Below, one piece after another: positions 1 to 9,496 of a stretch of DNA of 64,000 nucleotides; position 1 is the stretch's first letter; every line of letters starts with the position of its first letter. Made by a program: the position numbers and the translations under genes. The notes beneath the pieces were generated by a model, which made no database searches, had not been told where the DNA came from, and saw only the letters and a list, made by a program, of their open reading frames with translations. Source of the DNA: Deltaproteobacteria bacterium (lineage in GTDB: Bacteria > Myxococcota_A > UBA9042 > PHBI01 > JACKFB01); assembly GCA_020632695.1 (NCBI GenBank), contig JACKFB010000022.1:1-64000 (forward strand), given 5' to 3'.

Positions 1-1008
1 ACCAGCCTGGCGTCCTTCACCGAGGCCGATCTCTCGCCCCGCGCGTTCTTCGAGTCCCGGGTCAGCACCCTGGCCGAGGGTGCCGAGCTCTTCGGCGATG
101 CCGAGGTCATCGACTACCGCGGCGACGGCAAGCTCTTCCACTCCGTTCAGGAGTACAGCTACGGCTGCGAGCGGGTGTGGGGCCCCGGCTGGGCGCTCTG
201 CGGCGACGCGGCCGGCTTCGTCGACGCCATCTTGAGCATCGGCGTCTTCATCGCCTGCAACCACGCGCAGTTCCTCGCCTACGCGCTGCGCAGCGTGCTC
301 GACGGCGACTGCGACGAGGAGCTGGCGCTGGGCTCCTACGCGACGACCGCGCGCGAGAACCTCGAGGCCTTCCGCTCGGTCGCGCACATGCTCTACGCCT
401 TCATCCCGGCGGGGTCGGCCTGGTGGGAGGGCTGCGCCGCTGCGCTGCGACGCAGCAACCTGGTCCCCACCGAGGCGGACGCTGGCGCCTTCGCCGCCTT
501 CTTCACCGGCTTCGCCACCCGCAGCGGCATGTACGACGACGCGCTGGGCTCGTTCGGCGGCGACTTCGTGCTCGAGATGGGCCACCAGCTCTCCGGAGCC
601 GAGCAGCTCTTCGCGCCCTCGGCCTACGCCGAGCACGCCCGGCAGGCGCGCAAGCTGGTCTCCGGAGATCCGCGCCTGCGGGTGCGGGGGAGCGTGCGGG
701 CGGTGCCCTTCGCGCTGCCGCGCAATGGCAGCGGCGCGGTGTTCCCGGTCACCCGCCTCGAGGTCGAGGTCCCCGGCGACGCCGACAGCCGCGTGCCCGG
801 CGTGTCACGGCGCCTCTTCGTGCCGGGCGGGCTGGCCCGGGCGGCGGAGCTGATGGACGGGACGCGCACCCTGCGCGAGGTGGCCGCGGCGCTGGCCGAG
901 GGCGGCGTCGACGCGCCCGCCGAGGACCTGCGGCGCGAGGTGACCAAGCTGGCGTATCGGCTGGCGGGCATGGGCGCCCTGGAGCAGGCGCCGGCGGAGC
1001 GCCGCTGA
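1..1008 (+). CDS. FAD-dependent halogenase-type oxidoreductase, C-terminal part
   Basis: The reading frame is open from the first base, so only the last 335 residues are visible. The segment GDAAGFVDAILSIGVF, near residue 63 of the visible part, matches the FAD-contacting motif of the flavin-dependent tryptophan-halogenase/geranylgeranyl-reductase superfamily (usual form GDAAGFVDP). The N-terminal GxGxxG dinucleotide site and any halogenase lysine lie outside the window, so true halogenase activity cannot be judged. The last 65 residues, with DGTRTLREVAAAL, look like a small helical PqqD-like domain, which is inference only. The next gene starts 4 bp after the stop, so the two flavoproteins are probably co-transcribed. 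Confidence 0.75.
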   Translation, partial: TSLASFTEADLSPRAFFESRVSTLAEGAELFGDAEVIDYRGDGKLFHSVQEYSYGCERVWGPGWALCGDAAGFVDAILSIGVFIACNHAQFLAYALRSVLDGDCDEELALGSYATTARENLEAFRSVAHMLYAFIPAGSAWWEGCAAALRRSNLVPTEADAGAFAAFFTGFATRSGMYDDALGSFGGDFVLEMGHQLSGAEQLFAPSAYAEHARQARKLVSGDPRLRVRGSVRAVPFALPRNGSGAVFPVTRLEVEVPGDADSRVPGVSRRLFVPGGLARAAELMDGTRTLREVAAALAEGGVDAPAEDLRREVTKLAYRLAGMGALEQAPAERR

Positions 1009-1012
1009 CTCG

Positions 1013-2422
1013 ATGAGCGCACTGCAACAAAGGCTGGCCGCGGCGCTGGGCGACGATCGCCTGCTGACCGCCGAGGCGCGAGGCCCTGGCTGGCACACGG
1101 ACATCAGCCGGCACGAGCTCGGCGAGCCGCTCGCCTGGGTGCGACCGCGCTCGACCGCCGAGGTGGCGCAGGCCGTGACGGTGGCGCGGGAGCTGGGCGT
1201 CCCGGTGGTGACCGTGGGACGCCGCACGGCGTACTGGCGGCCGCTGCGCTTTCGGGACGCGCTGGTGCTGGACACCCTGGGGCTCACCGGCCCGCCGCTG
1301 GCCGCCGAGCTGGGCGACGGCTGGGCCCTCTTCGGCGCCGGCACTCCGGTGCGCGAGGCCGACGACTGGCTGCGCGCCCGCGGCCATCGCCTGCCGGCGC
1401 ACCCCGACGCCTTCGGCGACACCCCCCTGGGGGCCCTGGTCGCCGCCGACATGGCCTCGGGCATCGGGATGGCCAACGCCACCGCGGGCGCGATGGTGAC
1501 CGGCCTGCGCGCGGTCATGGGCACCGGCGAGGTGCTCACCACCGGCGCCTCGTTCCTCTTGGGGGGCGCGCCCTTCCACCGTCCGGGCCTGCCCGACCCG
1601 ACCGGGCTGCTGCTGGCCGCCGAGGGGGCGCTGGGGGTGGTGACCGAGGTGGCGCTCAGCGTGTGGCCGCTGGAGCCGACGGCGTTGCTGTCGTGGGTGT
1701 CGCCCGCGAACAGCGGCCATCGGCCCTTCGAGGCCGCCCTGGCCCTGGCCGGCGAGCTGCGGACGCCGGGCATCTGGGAGACCTTCCGCAGCGCCACGGT
1801 CCACGCCGGCGCCGGTGACCAGGGCACCGAGCACGACCTGGTGCTGCGGGCGCCCTTCGGCTCCGCCGAGCTGGAGCGGCGCATCGAGGGCGTGAGCGCC
1901 CGCGTCGCGCGGCTCTTCCCGAGGGCCGAGCTGCGCATCGCCCGCGACGTCCCCGGCGACCCCGGCGCGGCGGGCTTCGAGCGCTGGCTGGGGCCGGTCG
2001 GCGAGCACGACGCCCTGCGCCGCGTCGGGCACTTCGTCGGCCTGGACGTCATCGTGCCCTGGTCGGGCCTGCCGGCGGCGCTGGGCGCCTCGGACCGCAT
2101 CCTGGCCGAGGCCGGCGCCCTGCCCCACCACAGCCTGCGGCGCGCGGTCTACCTCAGCCCCACCATCGCCAACCTGGGCCTGCACCTGCTCTTCGACGCC
2201 CCGCCCGAGCACCGAGCGGCGGGCACCGAGGAGCTGGCCCGGCGCGGGATGCTGGCGCTGGCCGCGCTGCCCTCGGTCATCCCCTACCGCTGGGGTCGAT
2301 CGTGGCATGAGGCGCTGGGCCCGCGGCTGGACCCGACCGCCGCGGCCCTGGCCCGCGACCTGCGCGCCCGCTTCGACCCCGACGGCCTGATGCAGCCGGG
2401 CGTGTCGATCTTCGGCGGGTGA
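1013..2422 (+). CDS. FAD-binding oxidoreductase (vanillyl-alcohol-oxidase/PCMH type)
   Basis: The 469-residue protein has the layout of FAD-linked oxidases. A PCMH-type FAD domain lies at about residues 30-215, with PRSTAEVAQAVTVARELG as its first beta-alpha unit, followed by a substrate/cap domain. The ending FDPDGLMQPGVSIF is typical of the family. The usual glycine-rich GxGTS loop is replaced by VTVGRRTAYW, so flavin attachment may differ. The substrate is unknown. The ATG lies 4 bp after the upstream flavoprotein stop, implying an operon in which two flavoenzymes act on one pathway, perhaps a secondary metabolite. Confidence 0.75.
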   Translation: MSALQQRLAAALGDDRLLTAEARGPGWHTDISRHELGEPLAWVRPRSTAEVAQAVTVARELGVPVVTVGRRTAYWRPLRFRDALVLDTLGLTGPPLAAELGDGWALFGAGTPVREADDWLRARGHRLPAHPDAFGDTPLGALVAADMASGIGMANATAGAMVTGLRAVMGTGEVLTTGASFLLGGAPFHRPGLPDPTGLLLAAEGALGVVTEVALSVWPLEPTALLSWVSPANSGHRPFEAALALAGELRTPGIWETFRSATVHAGAGDQGTEHDLVLRAPFGSAELERRIEGVSARVARLFPRAELRIARDVPGDPGAAGFERWLGPVGEHDALRRVGHFVGLDVIVPWSGLPAALGASDRILAEAGALPHHSLRRAVYLSPTIANLGLHLLFDAPPEHRAAGTEELARRGMLALAALPSVIPYRWGRSWHEALGPRLDPTAAALARDLRARFDPDGLMQPGVSIFGG

Positions 2423-2441
2423 AGAGCGATCTGCCGTCCGC

Positions 2442-2459
2442 CTCGAGCCACGGCTCGAG
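2442..2459. terminator. palindromic hairpin after the oxidoreductase gene
   Basis: CTCGAGCC and GGCTCGAG form a perfect 8-bp stem with a 2-nt loop, 20 bp beyond the stop at 2422. There is no T-run, so factor-independent termination is only a possibility. The rest of 2460-2653 shows no gene. Confidence 0.4.
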
Positions 2460-2653
2460 ACGGGCGGGCACCTCACACGGGACGACGACCCTCCTGGAGA
2501 TGTGGTCGTTCCCCCTCTGTCGCGCGCCGACGTGTGAGATGCCGCGTCCGCTCGATTCGAACGTCCGCAGCCTACACCGGCACACGCCGAAGTGGAGCGC
2601 CATATCGCGCGGTCGTCTCGCGACTGCGTAACCGCGGGCGGGCCCGGGGGCAC

Positions 2654-2677
2654 ACCCGGGGACGGATCCCCCCGGGT
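2654..2677. terminator. hairpin at the convergent junction
   Basis: ACCCGGGG and CCCCGGGT pair as an 8-bp stem with an 8-nt loop, directly after the minus-strand acyl-CoA dehydrogenase stop. Its position between convergent genes fits a terminator, but no U-tract follows. Confidence 0.4.
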
Positions 2678-3874
<1,197 letters not shown>

Positions 3875-4037
3875 GGGCAGGGCTCGTGTGAGGAGAAGTG
3901 CGGTGGAGGCGCAAGGAGGCGCCCCGCTGGCGCCTCCGCGGAATCCGAAGCCGTATCTGGATGCTGCGAGGTTCCGGGGACGCGCCAGCCGGGATGGATC
4001 CGCAGCGGATTCAGCGTGGTTCTCTTCATACGCGCCC

Positions 4038-4439
4038 CTACTCGATGGTCGGAGAGAGGTCGTAGCGCGGGTTCACCACCGCCAGCTTCTCGCGCAGGGT
4101 CGCCAGGACGTGGGCCCGCTCGGCGCTCAGGTCGTCCTCGGGCGGCGCCGCGTCGATGCGCGCGCAGAGCGCCGCCTGGGCCTCGGTCACCGCGCGCCGG
4201 CGCGCGGGCTCATCGACGAGCTGCGGGTCCACCGCCAGCCCCAGCCCCGCCAGGCGTTCAGCCTCGGCCGCCCAGTCCGCGTGCTCGCCGCGCAGCTCGC
4301 GCTCGACGACGCCCAGCACGTGGGTGGCCACCAGCAGCCGGAAGCGCAGCCCGGCGTCGGCCACCGCGGGCACCACGTCGGACTTGAGGAAGCCAGCCAC
4401 CGCCCGCAGCAGGGCCTCTCGGTCAGGGCGATCCTGCAT
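4038..4439 (-). CDS. DUF6285-like small protein, LvaB-type kinase partner
   Basis: This 133-residue helical, acidic protein has no membrane segment or signal peptide. Residues 1-45 (RPDREALLRAVAGFLKSDVV) and the end VVNPRYDLSPTIE match the DUF6285 pattern as recalled. Such proteins occur beside ACAD10/11-type kinases, and in Pseudomonas putida the small protein LvaB works with the 4-hydroxyacyl-CoA kinase LvaA. The start ATG shares one base with the kinase stop (TGATG), so the two are translationally coupled. That fits equal production of two subunits. The role is inferred from this context. Confidence 0.7.
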   Translation of the reverse strand: MQDRPDREALLRAVAGFLKSDVVPAVADAGLRFRLLVATHVLGVVERELRGEHADWAAEAERLAGLGLAVDPQLVDEPARRRAVTEAQAALCARIDAAPPEDDLSAERAHVLATLREKLAVVNPRYDLSPTIE

Positions 4440-5518
4440 CAGCCTTCCTCCCGCCAGCCGGCCCAGGTGGGGCCCGTCTCGATGAGGCGCAGCGCCTCCC
4501 ACTCCATCTCGGCGGCCCGGCGACCGATGGCCACCAGCTCGAAGTCGGGCACCTCGCCGGAGAGGTAGCGCTCGCCCTGCCACGCCGCCGCCGCGGCCCA
4601 GCGCGCGTTGCCCAGCACCTCCCACCAGTGCAGCGTCGCCGCGTCGACCCGGCGCCCCGACACGCGCTCGTAGGCTCGGTAGAGCTCGGCCCGGCGCGCG
4701 AAGCCGCCCACCGGCCGGTCGAGGCGCCCGAAGCGCCAGTCGCGGACGGTGATCCAGGCGAGGTCGTCCCAGGGGCTCCCCCAGTGGGCGAACTCCCAGT
4801 CGAGGATGCCGGCCAGCCCCGAGGGGGCGACCAGGAAGTTGCCCACCCGGAAGTCGCCGTGCACCAGCACCAGCTCGCGCTCGTCGGGGATGTGGCGCTC
4901 GAGCCACCGCAGGGCCAGATGCAGCGCCGGGCGCGGCTCGGGCAGGCCGCGCAACATGTCGCGGACGAAGGCCGTCGCGAAGGCGGCCGCGCCCCGCTCG
5001 CGGATGGCCTCGAGATCCGGCAGCGGCAGGTCGCCGTCGTGCTGAGGGGTGATGCTGTGGATGCGCGCCAGGTTGGCCGCCAGCCGCCCCGGCAGGTCGG
5101 CGCGGGCCTCGGCCAGCGTCGGGTCCGAGGTGACCACGCGCCCGATGGCGGAGCCCTCCAGCCGGGGCATGCACCAGGCGTCGGCCCCGTCGCGCAGGGC
5201 GTCGCGCACCAGCCAGCGGGGGGCGGGCGTCTCGACGCCGGCCTGCGCGGCGCGGGCGACCACGGCGAACTCGGCGCGGCGGCCCAGGCTCCCCGGCAGC
5301 GAGCTGGGGGAGTCGCCGCGCAGCACCAGCGCCAGGCGCTCGCCGTCGAGCTCCACGTCCAGCGCCACGTTGTCCTGACACGCCCCGCCGATCAGCGGCG
5401 CCAGGCGGGTCACGCGCAGCTCGGGGGCGGCTTGTTCGCGCAGGGCCTGCTCGACTCGCAGGGCGAGGGCCTCGGGCGTGGCTGACTCCGGCATGACATC
5501 CCCTGGCGCGTCGCTCAT
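4439..5518 (-). CDS. APH-fold phosphotransferase, ACAD10/11 N-domain (LvaA-like) kinase
   Basis: The protein has about 359 residues with an aminoglycoside-phosphotransferase fold. LVHGDFRVGNFLV is the catalytic loop (Brenner HGDxxxxN) and GILDWEFAHWGSPWDD carries the metal-binding Asp. The WEFAHWGSP wording is typical of the kinase domain of ACAD10/ACAD11, not of antibiotic kinases. The expected reaction is phosphorylation of the 4-hydroxyl of 4-hydroxyacyl-CoA, so that the neighbouring dehydrogenase-fold protein can eliminate phosphate and move the acid into beta-oxidation. The start was set at the ATG at 5518 (MSDAPGDV); the ATG at 5494 is an alternative. The gene is divergent from the crotonase, with 64 bp between them for both promoters. 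Confidence 0.8.
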   Translation of the reverse strand: MSDAPGDVMPESATPEALALRVEQALREQAAPELRVTRLAPLIGGACQDNVALDVELDGERLALVLRGDSPSSLPGSLGRRAEFAVVARAAQAGVETPAPRWLVRDALRDGADAWCMPRLEGSAIGRVVTSDPTLAEARADLPGRLAANLARIHSITPQHDGDLPLPDLEAIRERGAAAFATAFVRDMLRGLPEPRPALHLALRWLERHIPDERELVLVHGDFRVGNFLVAPSGLAGILDWEFAHWGSPWDDLAWITVRDWRFGRLDRPVGGFARRAELYRAYERVSGRRVDAATLHWWEVLGNARWAAAAAWQGERYLSGEVPDFELVAIGRRAAEMEWEALRLIETGPTWAGWREEG

Positions 5519-5582
5519 GCTCGCACAGGCCGGCAGCATAGCCGACGAGGCCCGGGGGGGCGCAACCGGAGGAGGGAGCCTG

Positions 5583-6347
5583 ATGGCGGTGCGGAGCGAG
5601 CGGCAGGGAGCGGTGACGACGGTGACGCTCTCGCGTCCCGAGGTGCGGAACGCCGTGGATCGAGAGGCCGCCGAGGCGCTGGCCGAGGCGTTCCGTGCCT
5701 TCGAGGCGGACGAGGCGGCGTCGGTGGCGGTGCTCTGGGGCGAGGGTGGGACCTTCTCTTCGGGGGCCGACCTGAAGGCGGTGGCGACCGGGCGGGCGAA
5801 CCGGCTGGCCCCCGACGGCGACGGGCCGATGGGACCGACGCGCATGGCCCTGAGCAAGCCGGTCATCGCGGCCATCAGCGGCTACGCCGTCGCGGGCGGG
5901 CTGGAGCTGGCGCTGTGGTGCGACCTGCGGGTGGCCGACGAGGGCGCTCGGCTCGGCGTCCTGTGCCGGCGCTGGGGCGTGCCGCTGATCGACGGGGGCA
6001 CCGTGCGCCTGCCGCGCATCGTGGGCATGGGGCGGGCCCTGGACCTGATCCTGACGGGGCGCCTGGTGGGCGCCGCCGAGGCGCTGGCCATGGGGTTGGT
6101 GGATCGCGTCGCGCCGCCCGGGGAGGCGCTCTCGAAGGCCCAGGCGCTGGCGGCCGAGATCGCGGCCTTCCCGCAGGTGTGCATGCGCGCGGACCGGGCC
6201 TCGGCGCTGGCGTCCTGGGAGCTCCCGCTGGAAGAGGCGCTGGCGGCGGAGTTCGTCGGCGGGCTCGAGGCCTTGAGGGCCGAAGGGGTCGACGGCGCCA
6301 GGCGATTCGCTGCGGGCCGCGGGCGGCACGGGAGCTTCGAGGAGTGA
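5583..6347 (+). CDS. enoyl-CoA hydratase/isomerase (crotonase) family
   Basis: The 254-residue crotonase starts at the ATG at 5583, five bases after a strong GGAGGAGGGA site (5568-5577). The oxyanion-hole region is present, and AVAGGLELALWCD keeps the first catalytic Glu (Glu144 of rat hydratase). In LGVLCRRWGVPLIDGGT, Cys occupies the position of the second catalytic Glu (Glu164), so simple water addition by the usual two-Glu mechanism is doubtful. This CRRWGVPL wording recurs in an uncharacterised crotonase subgroup. Its place divergent from the LvaABC-like genes suggests it handles the enoyl- or hydroxyacyl-CoA products, but this is inference. Confidence 0.8.
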   Translation: MAVRSERQGAVTTVTLSRPEVRNAVDREAAEALAEAFRAFEADEAASVAVLWGEGGTFSSGADLKAVATGRANRLAPDGDGPMGPTRMALSKPVIAAISGYAVAGGLELALWCDLRVADEGARLGVLCRRWGVPLIDGGTVRLPRIVGMGRALDLILTGRLVGAAEALAMGLVDRVAPPGEALSKAQALAAEIAAFPQVCMRADRASALASWELPLEEALAAEFVGGLEALRAEGVDGARRFAAGRGRHGSFEE

Positions 6348-6384
6348 GCCGGGCACCCGACGACGCTTTTCCGGACGAAGCCCG

Positions 6385-6413
6385 TTGACACGATGCGCAG
6401 GAATTCGCATAAA
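6385..6413 (+). promoter_or_regulatory. sigma-70-type promoter
   Basis: TTGACA (6385-6390), a 17-bp spacer and CATAAA (6408-6413) make the best housekeeping promoter seen in the window. It fires into the structured leader ahead of the lipoprotein gene at 6666. Confidence 0.65.
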
Positions 6414-6665
6414 CAGGAGGTCGCTTGTCGGCGCGGGTGCAGCCGGCGGCGACAATGGTCAGGCTCGTGCCTCAGCGCACGATCGTCGGACTTTCCGAGT
6501 CCGGGTGGACCCCGGCACGTGGTCGCCGCGCCCCCGGACTCGGAACTCATTGCCTCCGCCGAGGCGAAGCAGCGCGCGTCGCCGGCGGACACGCTCCCCA
6601 GGGTGGGCATGGCTTGTCGAGGGCCCGGGGCGGCCTGTATCGTCGCCGCAACCGGGGGTGGCACG
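6414..6665 (+). other. structured non-coding leader with a 13-bp hairpin
   Basis: About 250 bases separate the promoter from the lipoprotein ATG. TTCCGAGTCCGGG (6493-6505) pairs perfectly with its complement at 6533-6545, enclosing a 27-nt loop that can fold further (GACC/GGTC). A smaller TTGTCG/CGACAA stem lies at 6425-6454. AGGAGG at 6415-6420 precedes a TTG, but that frame lacks protein-like composition. I could not match it to a riboswitch, 6S RNA, SRP RNA or RNase P RNA, so it may be a regulatory leader or a small RNA. Confidence 0.4.
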
Positions 6666-7190
6666 ATGCTGGACGGGCAGGGGCGGACGGGCGCGCGAGC
6701 GCGGCTCTTGATGGCGCTTTGGATGGCGACGCTCGTGGGCGCCGCGGCCTGTCAGCGCAAGGACGCCGAGCCGGCGACGGCGGCCCCCGCGCAGGCGGGC
6801 GCGGCCCCGGAGAGCGCGGCGGCCGAGGATGAGGCTCCGAGCCCCATGCAGAAGGCGCTCGCGGCCGCGGGGCGCCCCGTGACCCGCGCCGCGACGCAGG
6901 TGAGCCCGGAGCAGCTCGCGGTGACGCAGGCCAGAAGCGGCGAGCTGCTCGACGTGACCGGCACGCCGCTCCGGGTGGGGTTGCTCCGCTACGAGTCGCC
7001 GGCGGTGGCGGCCAAGGCGCTGCAGCAGGTGGTGCTGTGGATCAACGGCTCGGGGCTGCTGCACAACGGCGAGGCCACCGCCCGCGGCGACACGGTCATC
7101 GTGGTCGGCACGATCGCCGACGAGACGCCGACCGACGAGACCCGCGCGCTCTTCGATCGCTACATCGACGCCTTCCTCGAGGCGAAGTGA
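6666..7190 (+). CDS. small lipoprotein of unknown function
   Basis: The protein has 174 residues. An N-terminal hydrophobic stretch ends in a lipobox (LVGAAAC, Cys near residue 24), then comes an Ala/Pro/Glu-rich linker to about residue 75. The globular C-terminal part contains YESPAVAAKALQQVVLW and GDTVIVVGTIADE, a pattern like small periplasmic beta-alpha domains that sense or cap other proteins. No family was recognised. It is the only gene after the strong promoter at 6385 and ends 44 bp before the convergent transglycosylase gene. Confidence 0.65.
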   Translation: MLDGQGRTGARARLLMALWMATLVGAAACQRKDAEPATAAPAQAGAAPESAAAEDEAPSPMQKALAAAGRPVTRAATQVSPEQLAVTQARSGELLDVTGTPLRVGLLRYESPAVAAKALQQVVLWINGSGLLHNGEATARGDTVIVVGTIADETPTDETRALFDRYIDAFLEAK

Positions 7191-7233
7191 GAGGCCGACG
7201 GGCGGTCGACGCGAGCGCGAGGCGTCCCCCTTC

Positions 7234-9468
7234 CTAGTAGCCCACGTCCTCGGGGACCTCGTAGTTCACCTCCAGCGGGAAGAGGCGATCGAGGATCGGC
7301 GCTCGGCGCGCCGGGTCGGGCTCGTAGAGCCAGAGGTAGCGCAGCAGGTGCGAGGCGACCATCCGGCAGTAGGCCCGCGCCTCGTTGTAGCTGAACTCCT
7401 CCACGAGCCGGTCCAGCGGCGCGCCGCGGTTCTCGCGCAGCCAGCGCGCCACGGGCTTCGGGCCGGCGTTGTAGCTGGCGGCGGTCAGCACGAGCTGGCC
7501 GTGCCACATCCGATCGTGGCGGGCCATGTAGTGGGTCGAGTAGGCGAAGCCGACCCGCGGGTCGGAGAAGCTCACCGGGTCGAAGCTGAGCCCGCGCTCG
7601 GCCGCGACCTTCTCGGCGGTGGGGAAGATCATCTGGAGCGCGCCGACGGCGTCCATCGCCGACACCATCGCCGGGTGGTAGCGGCTCTCCTGGCGCATGA
7701 TCGAGTAGACGAACTCGGGCTCGATCCCGTCGGCGGCCCCCAGGTGCTCGACCAGGGGCCGGTACGCGCGGGGATAGCCCATGAGCCAGCGCGCGCTCTC
7801 TGGCGACTCCAGCTCCCACATCCCGCCCAGCCTCCCGCCGCTGGCGAGGTCCCAGCCGTGCTTGTAGTCCTCGACCGCGTCGGCCATGGCACGGATGAAG
7901 GCCACCCGCCGCGCCTTCGGCACCGCGCGCTCGACCCGGTCGCGCAGGGGCCCGTACTCCTCGCGCGCCAGGTCCACCTCCCCCACGGCCACCAGCCGCC
8001 CTACCCGCTCGAAGGCGCTCGCGCTGCGTCCGCTCAGGCGCGGCCAGGCCATCACCTCGGTCAGCGCCGGCATCGGGTGCGCCGCCAGCGCCAGCCCACC
8101 GCCCTCGGGCCAAGGCAGCGCCGAGGCCCGCGGATCGCGGCCATCCCAGCGGGCCAGGCGCTGCTGCCCCAGGATGTCGTACCAGGTCAGCGGGTAGTCG
8201 CTGCGGAGGCGCGCCAGGCGCTCGCGGGCCTCGTCGCGCCGCCCCAGCGCATCCAGCGCCACCGCCTGCCAGTACCAGGCCTTCCCGCGCGTCAGCGCGC
8301 CGCCGTAGCGGACCAGCGCGTCGTACTCGGTCAGCACGTCCTCCCAGCGCTGCTCGCGGACGGCGCACCAGGCGATGAAGCCGCGCACGTAGGAGCCGCG
8401 GTCCCCGTAGCTCGCGACGTAGCGCCGCAAAGCCGGCACCGCCTCGCCGCAGCGGCGCTCGTCGTAGGGGAGCCAGCCACGGTAGTAGGCGACCGCCTCG
8501 CGGTACTTGCCGTGCGGGTAGCGGCGCAGCAGGGTCTGCGCCACCTTCAGGGCGTCCTCGTACTTGTCCTGCTTGACCCAGGTGCGCACGACGCCCAGCA
8601 GCGCCTCCTCGGCGTGCGGGCCCGGCGCTGCCGCCACGCGCTCGAGCATGGCGCGGGCCTCCACCGGGTCGTCGCGCAGCTTGCTGAGCCCGATGACGCC
8701 GACCAGCCAGCGCGCCTCCGCCCCCAGGCGCGGGTGCTCGACGAGGCGGCGCAGCTCCTCGCGCGCCTCCACGTAGCGGAAGTGGGCCATCAGCACGCGG
8801 GCGCGGTCGAAGCGCTCCCGATCGGTGAGGTCGGCGGTCTGCAGGCCCAGGTCGGCCGTCGGCGCGGCGTCGGTGTCGGGATAGCGCACCATGATGCGGC
8901 GGGCGTAGCGGCGGGCGGCGCGCGGGTCGGAGCTGCGCAGGCGCTCGGCCAGCAGCCTCGAGGCCTTGGCGGCCAGGTCGCGCGGCCCGCGGGAGGCGAC
9001 CCGCTCGAGCGCGGCGCGGGCCTGGGCGGGCTTGTCTCGGGCGTCGAGCACCGTGGCGCGGGCCAGGGTGAGCTCGGCCTGCTCGCGCTCGTCGTCGGTC
9101 ACCCGCAGGGCAGCGTCGATGGCGGCCAGGGCCTCGGGGTCCTCGGGTGTGAGCGCCCGGGCGCGCGCCAGCCAGTACAGGCGGCGATCCTCGAGGGGAC
9201 CGAAGGGCGCCGGCACCGCCTGGAGCGCTGTGAGCCCCTCCGGGTGGCCCTCCTCGACCAGCAGGCGCCCGCGCACGAGCTGGGCGTCGGCCAGGGCCTG
9301 CCCGCTCAGCGACGGGATCAGCGCCGACAGCGCGGCGACCACGGCCTCGGAGCGGCCGGCGCGCAGCCAGTCATGGATCTCGTCCAGCGGCGCCATGGCC
9401 CGGGCGGGGAGCGGTGAGACGAAGAGGGCCAGGGCCAGCAGGGGGAGGACGCGCATGGGGGGGATCAT
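7234..9468 (-). CDS. soluble lytic murein transglycosylase (Slt70-like)
   Basis: The 744-residue periplasmic enzyme cleaves peptidoglycan glycan strands to 1,6-anhydromuropeptides. A signal peptide (MRVLPLLALALFVS...ARAMA) is followed by about 500 residues of helical TPR-like repeats forming the superhelical body. The C-terminal SLT domain holds IMRQESRYHP, whose Glu is the catalytic acid, then GALQMIFPTAEKVA, ASYNAGPKPVARW and a Tyr-containing end (FSYNEARAYCRM). These are the standard SLT motifs in order. ATG codons at 9468 and 9456 are both possible starts; 9456 begins the signal peptide directly. It lies 28 bp downstream of the DUF2079 gene. Confidence 0.9.
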   Translation of the reverse strand: MIPPMRVLPLLALALFVSPLPARAMAPLDEIHDWLRAGRSEAVVAALSALIPSLSGQALADAQLVRGRLLVEEGHPEGLTALQAVPAPFGPLEDRRLYWLARARALTPEDPEALAAIDAALRVTDDEREQAELTLARATVLDARDKPAQARAALERVASRGPRDLAAKASRLLAERLRSSDPRAARRYARRIMVRYPDTDAAPTADLGLQTADLTDRERFDRARVLMAHFRYVEAREELRRLVEHPRLGAEARWLVGVIGLSKLRDDPVEARAMLERVAAAPGPHAEEALLGVVRTWVKQDKYEDALKVAQTLLRRYPHGKYREAVAYYRGWLPYDERRCGEAVPALRRYVASYGDRGSYVRGFIAWCAVREQRWEDVLTEYDALVRYGGALTRGKAWYWQAVALDALGRRDEARERLARLRSDYPLTWYDILGQQRLARWDGRDPRASALPWPEGGGLALAAHPMPALTEVMAWPRLSGRSASAFERVGRLVAVGEVDLAREEYGPLRDRVERAVPKARRVAFIRAMADAVEDYKHGWDLASGGRLGGMWELESPESARWLMGYPRAYRPLVEHLGAADGIEPEFVYSIMRQESRYHPAMVSAMDAVGALQMIFPTAEKVAAERGLSFDPVSFSDPRVGFAYSTHYMARHDRMWHGQLVLTAASYNAGPKPVARWLRENRGAPLDRLVEEFSYNEARAYCRMVASHLLRYLWLYEPDPARRAPILDRLFPLEVNYEVPEDVGY

Positions 9469-9496
9469 CGGCGAGGTGCCCGCCGCGGGCGAGTAA

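Noticed and set aside
2535..2600. Possible tRNA (TTCGAA loop-like sequence)
   Set aside because: The flanking 5-bp stem does not pair and there is no acceptor stem or CCA.
4439..5518. Antibiotic-resistance aminoglycoside phosphotransferase
   Set aside because: The WEFAHWGSP wording and the neighbours point to the ACAD10/11 kinase group.
6425..6832. Protein from the TTG after AGGAGG at 6415
   Set aside because: The frame is Arg/Gly-rich, overlaps the lipoprotein gene and shows no domain.
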